Assembly (NCBI RefSeq): GCF_008084145.1 | Contig: NZ_VSDO01000003.1 | Location: 248,001 to 312,000, forward strand | Direction: 5' to 3' | Origin: Paenibacillus faecis | GTDB taxonomy: Bacteria; Bacillota; Bacilli; Paenibacillales; Paenibacillaceae | Length of the DNA: 64,000 nt | Part shown: piece by piece, positions 60,828-64,000 of the stretch | Layout: every line of letters begins with the position of its first letter | How positions within the stretch are numbered: the first letter of the stretch is position 1 | The notes under the pieces: generated by a model | Databases searched by the model: none | What the model was told of the DNA's origin: nothing | What the model saw: only the letters and a program-made list of their open reading frames with translations | Position numbers and translations under genes: made by a program

Positions 60828-61927
60828 GGCTTGTCGCCGCCTTTCCTCGCGATCCGCTCCATAAAGCGAACCCGGGCAGCCTCCTTCACGGCCGTATCCA
60901 AATGCATCACTTCACCGGCGGGAACGCGGCGGCCCTTCCAGGTGCGCACAAAGTTTTCGATGTCCTGCAGCCCCTTCGCGGTACTCCCCGCCTCATTCGC
61001 CAGCTCCAGAATAAAGGAAGCTCCCTTTGGGAAATCCGTATCCCTGTATCCGATAATAACCGGCAGTCCATAGGCCAGATACTCCCGGACTTTCAAAGGC
61101 GAGGCCTCGTTCATGCGATTCCGGTACAGGGCCAGAGAGCCGACGGCTACATCGGCCTGGCGCAGCAGCGGCTCATAGTCCAGCCGGGACAGCCTGCCGT
61201 GGAACTCCATATTGCGCGGTGCCGAGCCGCCCACCATATCCTCCGGCTGTAGCCCGACCATATCGAAGTGCCAATCCGGCCGAAGCCGGGCCAAGGCAGC
61301 GATCTCGTCCACGCCGTGCCAAGGCTGGCCCGGTGTGCCGATAAAGATCAGCCGGACCCGGACCGAAGGCGGCGGAGGCGATGGGGTCGCATTGCTCAGC
61401 GCAAACCCGTTGCCGATCACCTCCCTGGGTTGTCCGTATTTTTTAAAATGAGGCTCCTCTCCGATCTCCGCGCTGACAAAGACAAAGCCCCCCGCGCTGC
61501 GCAGTACGAGACCGCGGGTCAGCCGGTGGTAGAGGTAGCGGAGCCTGCTTCCGAGGCGCATCTCCGCCAGGTCGTTCGTGTTGATTTCCAATATGGAAGG
61601 AATGCGCCGAAGCAAACGGGGAAGCCCGGCGTAATAAAGGTCGAACCGATGGTATATGGCGTCCGGGGCCCATTGTTCCAGACGGGTAAGGAGCATCCGG
61701 AAAGCGGCGAATCGGTTGAGCCCTTTCCCGTAAGGTTGGATGACGAGCGGGATGTCCGCCGGAACCGCCTCGCCTCCCCCATGCCCCTCGCCCTTCCAGC
61801 GGCGGGTAAACAAAAACAGCCGAACTTCATGGCCAAGCGCGATCCATTCGGCCATTTGGGCGGTGACCTTTTTAAACACCCCGCTCTCCGGCCCTTCATT
61901 CCAATGCATCAGATAGGCGATTTTCAT
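60824..61927 (-). CDS. Glycosyltransferase family 4 (exopolysaccharide)
   Basis: This 367-residue GT-B enzyme starts MKIAYLMHWNEGPESGVFKKV. It has a donor domain with RLIFIGTPGQPWHGVDEI and PLKVREYLAYGLPVIIGYRDTDF, the E-x(7)-E-like region of GT4. It is coupled by a 4-bp overlap to the downstream fusion gene. It presumably adds a sugar to the lipid-linked repeat unit made by this cluster. Confidence 0.85.
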   Translation of the reverse strand: MKIAYLMHWNEGPESGVFKKVTAQMAEWIALGHEVRLFLFTRRWKGEGHGGGEAVPADIPLVIQPYGKGLNRFAAFRMLLTRLEQWAPDAIYHRFDLYYAGLPRLLRRIPSILEINTNDLAEMRLGSRLRYLYHRLTRGLVLRSAGGFVFVSAEIGEEPHFKKYGQPREVIGNGFALSNATPSPPPPSVRVRLIFIGTPGQPWHGVDEIAALARLRPDWHFDMVGLQPEDMVGGSAPRNMEFHGRLSRLDYEPLLRQADVAVGSLALYRNRMNEASPLKVREYLAYGLPVIIGYRDTDFPKGASFILELANEAGSTAKGLQDIENFVRTWKGRRVPAGEVMHLDTAVKEAARVRFMERIARKGGDKP

Positions 61928-61984
61928 CGGTTCGCCCTCCCCCTTCTCTTTTGATATCGCTGTCCTGCTATCGCCATCCGCCTA

Positions 61985-62172
61985 TTAACGGGAAAAGTTC
62001 CCGGTAATTTATCGCTTTGGACGCTTAGACCGGATTTAGCTGGAAAAACTCCATCTAATATGCGCCCCAGCCGCCAATTTCCCCTGGTTCGGATGAAATA
62101 GCGGGAGGTTTTCCAGCTAATCCCCCATTGCTTCCCGGCAAACAGTCAATTAACGGGAGGAAATCCCGGTAA
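61985..62172. repeat. R3 four-palindrome element, copy b
   Basis: Hairpins of 9-5-9 bp at 61985-62007, 62036-62058, 62098-62120 and 62150-62172 have centre spacings of 51, 62 and 52, exactly those of copy a at 25877. Inter-hairpin spacers have the same lengths (28, 39 and 29 bp) in both copies although their sequences differ almost throughout. Confidence 0.9.
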
Positions 62173-62179
62173 CTTGCGC

Positions 62180-62345
62180 CAGCACTAGCACTAGCACTAG
62201 CATTAGCATTAGCACCAGCTCCAGCTCCAGCTCCAGCTCCAGCTCCAGCTCCAGCACCAGCTTCAACTCCAGCTTCAACTCCAGCTTCAGCACTAGCTCC
62301 GGCTCCGGCTCCAGTTCCAGTCCCACTTCCACTTCGAATTCCAAT
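62180..62345. repeat. Six-base microsatellite (AGCTCC / AGCACT / AGCATT)
   Basis: About 27 units of the form AGCNNN run in succession, with a homogeneous block of AGCTCC in the middle. It follows R3 copy b directly and precedes the end of the deacetylase gene. Frames through it are open because the unit is six bases, but no gene is supported. Confidence 0.9.
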
Positions 62346-62401
62346 TGAATCCAGCCCAGCCCAAGCCTCCACACCTTTCCCCCCCGGCCCGGATTCGTTC
62401 G

Positions 62402-63883
62402 TCAGCTCAATTCCTCCAGGCACTTTCGGTACAGCCGGCGGTCGGCTTGATGCACCAGCTCGCTGTTGTGCCACAGGAGGGTGAAGTCCCCTCCATAGCG
62501 GGCACATTGCCGGTAAAGGCGGCGGATTCGCTCGAAAGCTCGAGCTTCACACCGGTCTCCCCCATGTTCGGGATGCCATACGGTCTGCTCCATGACGATC
62601 AGCGGACGCTCCCGCAGCTTCAGCATCCGCCGGGTTGCCAGGTTGAAAACCGGGTATTCCTGGCAGATGCCGCAGCGGAATCCCGGCGAGTCGGGGTAAC
62701 CGAGCGAGCTGTCGTAGTCCAGGCCGGCTTCCTCCCAGGCCTGCCATGTATCGGGGGCCCGCCAGCGCAGAAAATGCTGGCGTCCCCCCCAGGCGTCCTG
62801 CCGCACGCCGGCAACCTCCGCTCCCTGCCGCAGCAGGGCAAACTGGCGGCGGATGTCCTGCGGGGACAAATAGGCCCCGTACCCCGGGTGCAGGCCGATC
62901 TCATGTCCCCGCGCATGTATGGTTCGCAGCAGTCCGGCGATTTCCGGATCCTCCAGCGTATACGCCTCGTCATAACGCGGATCGGTCTGTTCCGGAATGA
63001 AATAAAAGCTGCTGCGCACCCCGGCCCGCTCGCTCTGCTCCATCAGCCAGCGGAACGTGTTGTACGGGTCCGTCTCCCGGACCCGGTCGCCGCCGCCCGC
63101 GGCCCAGGGCAGCAGCCTGCCCTTCTTCCAGGCGGCCTCGAAGTCCCGGCGCTTTAGCGCGTCGGCGGCCGCCTCCTTAATCAGGCTGAACCGGCCGCGG
63201 CGCCGGTGGGCAAAGAAAGGGTGGTCCACATCGTGGCTGACCACCTTCCGCACCTGCCGGCGCCGGCGCAGCCCGTCCAGCCGCGGCCATAACCGCAGCA
63301 GCAGGCTCCACAGCAGTTCGGCGTAAGCGTTGACGACCGGGAAGTCGAGGAAGTCTTCCCGGTAAGCCAGCGAAGCCCGGACCGGGAACCGGCCATGGCT
63401 GTCCCGGTCGGGAATGACCATCTCTTCATAGCGCGTCAGCATAAAGAAACTGCTGCCGAACAAATCCAGCCCGCAGCGGAGTACGGTGCCCTCCCCCTCC
63501 TCCCGGATGAGCCGTCCTTCCGCGTCCGGTCCGACCGCGGCTCTCTTTTCTTCATGGCTCGATCCTCTTTCCCCTTCGGTTTCGAGTAGTTCTCCGTAAA
63601 TCACGGGCAAGCTGCCAACTTCCTCCATATCCAGCCGGGCGAGCGGTTCCCGGGGGAGCGAGTCCGGGCTCAGCCATTTTCGCTCCGGCATCCCGAGCAG
63701 CACGTCGGAGAGCAGCAGGACCGCCCCTTGACCCGAATCTCCGGCTACGCGAAGCTCCCAGTCTTCCCGGTCTTCCCATTCCAGGATGAAGGGCAGACCC
63801 AGCACTTCCTCCAGCAGCACCCGGGCCGCATAAGCGCGCTCCGGCTGCCGGGAGCGCGGGCAGCGCAGCATCAGCATCGTCAT
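62402..63883 (-). CDS. Polysaccharide deacetylase-family protein of the EPS cluster
   Basis: This 493-residue cytosolic-type protein has a long N-terminal domain (about 1-205) of the kind placed before NodB-like folds, then a deacetylase-like domain. The metal and base motifs are VVSHDVDHPFF (Asp), SSFYFIPEQTD and HARGHEIGLHPGYG (His pair), and a late VWHPEHGG. It probably trims or modifies the exopolysaccharide. The upstream gene's stop overlaps its ATG (ATGA). An AGGAGG is seven bases from a second ATG at 63877, so either may be used. Confidence 0.75.
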   Translation of the reverse strand: MTMLMLRCPRSRQPERAYAARVLLEEVLGLPFILEWEDREDWELRVAGDSGQGAVLLLSDVLLGMPERKWLSPDSLPREPLARLDMEEVGSLPVIYGELLETEGERGSSHEEKRAAVGPDAEGRLIREEGEGTVLRCGLDLFGSSFFMLTRYEEMVIPDRDSHGRFPVRASLAYREDFLDFPVVNAYAELLWSLLLRLWPRLDGLRRRRQVRKVVSHDVDHPFFAHRRRGRFSLIKEAAADALKRRDFEAAWKKGRLLPWAAGGGDRVRETDPYNTFRWLMEQSERAGVRSSFYFIPEQTDPRYDEAYTLEDPEIAGLLRTIHARGHEIGLHPGYGAYLSPQDIRRQFALLRQGAEVAGVRQDAWGGRQHFLRWRAPDTWQAWEEAGLDYDSSLGYPDSPGFRCGICQEYPVFNLATRRMLKLRERPLIVMEQTVWHPEHGGDRCEARAFERIRRLYRQCARYGGDFTLLWHNSELVHQADRRLYRKCLEELS

Positions 63884-64000
63884 TCCTCCTGTCCCTGTCC
63901 GGCTCCCGCCCCGGCTTCATTCCCGGGCTCCGGTTCCGCCGGCAGATTCCGGTATTTTTTTACGGCGGTCCAAGACATCCAAAGATGCAGCATGTACCCC
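63880..64000 (-). CDS. C-terminal end of an upstream EPS-cluster protein (partial)
   Basis: The minus-strand frame entering at 64000 reads GYMLHLWMSWTAVKKYRNL, then a Pro/Glu/Gly/Ala-rich tail, and stops at 63882-63880, overlapping the deacetylase start by 4 bp. The rest of the gene is outside the window. The hydrophobic and basic end suits a membrane glycosyltransferase or polysaccharide transporter, but that is a guess. Confidence 0.5.
   Translation of the reverse strand, partial: GYMLHLWMSWTAVKKYRNLPAEPEPGNEAGAGAGQGQEE

Noticed and set aside
62055..62507. A Gly/Ala-repeat protein encoded on the minus strand over the six-base microsatellite.
   Set aside because: It overlaps the end of the deacetylase gene and is an artefact of the repeat unit length.

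Overview
The window looks like chromosome from a spore-forming, menaquinone-using Gram-positive bacterium of the Paenibacillaceae (Paenibacillus or a close relative). The clues are strong AGGAGG-type ribosome binding sites, frequent GTG and TTG starts, a PdaA-type spore-cortex deacetylase, MenA-type prenyltransferases, Bacillus-like cidR-cidAB, yclNOPQ, yjlC-ndh and gltC homologues, and moderately high G+C. This placement is inferred from gene content, not from a marker gene.

Layout. 1-1262: an IS3-family element cut by the left window edge. 1477-3028: a V4R-domain protein divergent from a Crp/Fnr regulator that has a perfect TTGTGA-N6-TCACAA site in front. 3090-9588: an ABC-F protein behind a long attenuator-like leader, then a MarR-controlled heterodimeric multidrug ABC exporter. 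9670-14273: PdaA, an amino-acid permease and the cidR/cidAB cell-death module. 15338-18918: a small spore-type protein and an MBOAT/SGNH pair for polysaccharide acylation. 18976-25460: Gfo/Idh/MocA oxidoreductase, nitroreductase, glutamate dehydrogenase, DUF1641-NDH-2 and a GltC-like regulator. 26173-32883: the cydABDC cytochrome bd operon with an Fnr-type box, preceded by a YgbA_NO nitric-oxide-response protein. 33342-38724: an ABC-2 exporter, catalase and a membrane-anchored serine hydrolase. 38834-42634: a Fur-boxed petrobactin-type siderophore importer. 42847-46484: a second heterodimeric exporter. 46604-56834: small proteins, two UbiA-family prenyltransferases, a PadR-ABC module with twin operators, a second Gfo/Idh/MocA protein and an LCP ligase. 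57040-57714: a DUF559-like nuclease with a winged helix. 58002-64000: an exopolysaccharide cluster containing a fused Wzy/ligase-glycosyltransferase.

The genes lean toward respiration under low oxygen or NO (Crp/Fnr, cyd, YgbA, NDH-2, MenA), efflux and drug defence (five ABC systems), iron uptake and envelope polysaccharide.

The most unusual signal lies between genes. Three sequence-unrelated families of about 180-230 bp intergenic elements each hold four short palindromes at almost invariant spacing (50-52, then 61-62 or 72, then 50-52 bp). They occur as R1 (five copies), R2 (two full copies and one mosaic) and R3 (two copies). The shared geometry steps by about one helical turn and is kept even where spacer sequence has diverged. 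Several coding regions also carry in-frame repeat expansions inside otherwise conserved domains.
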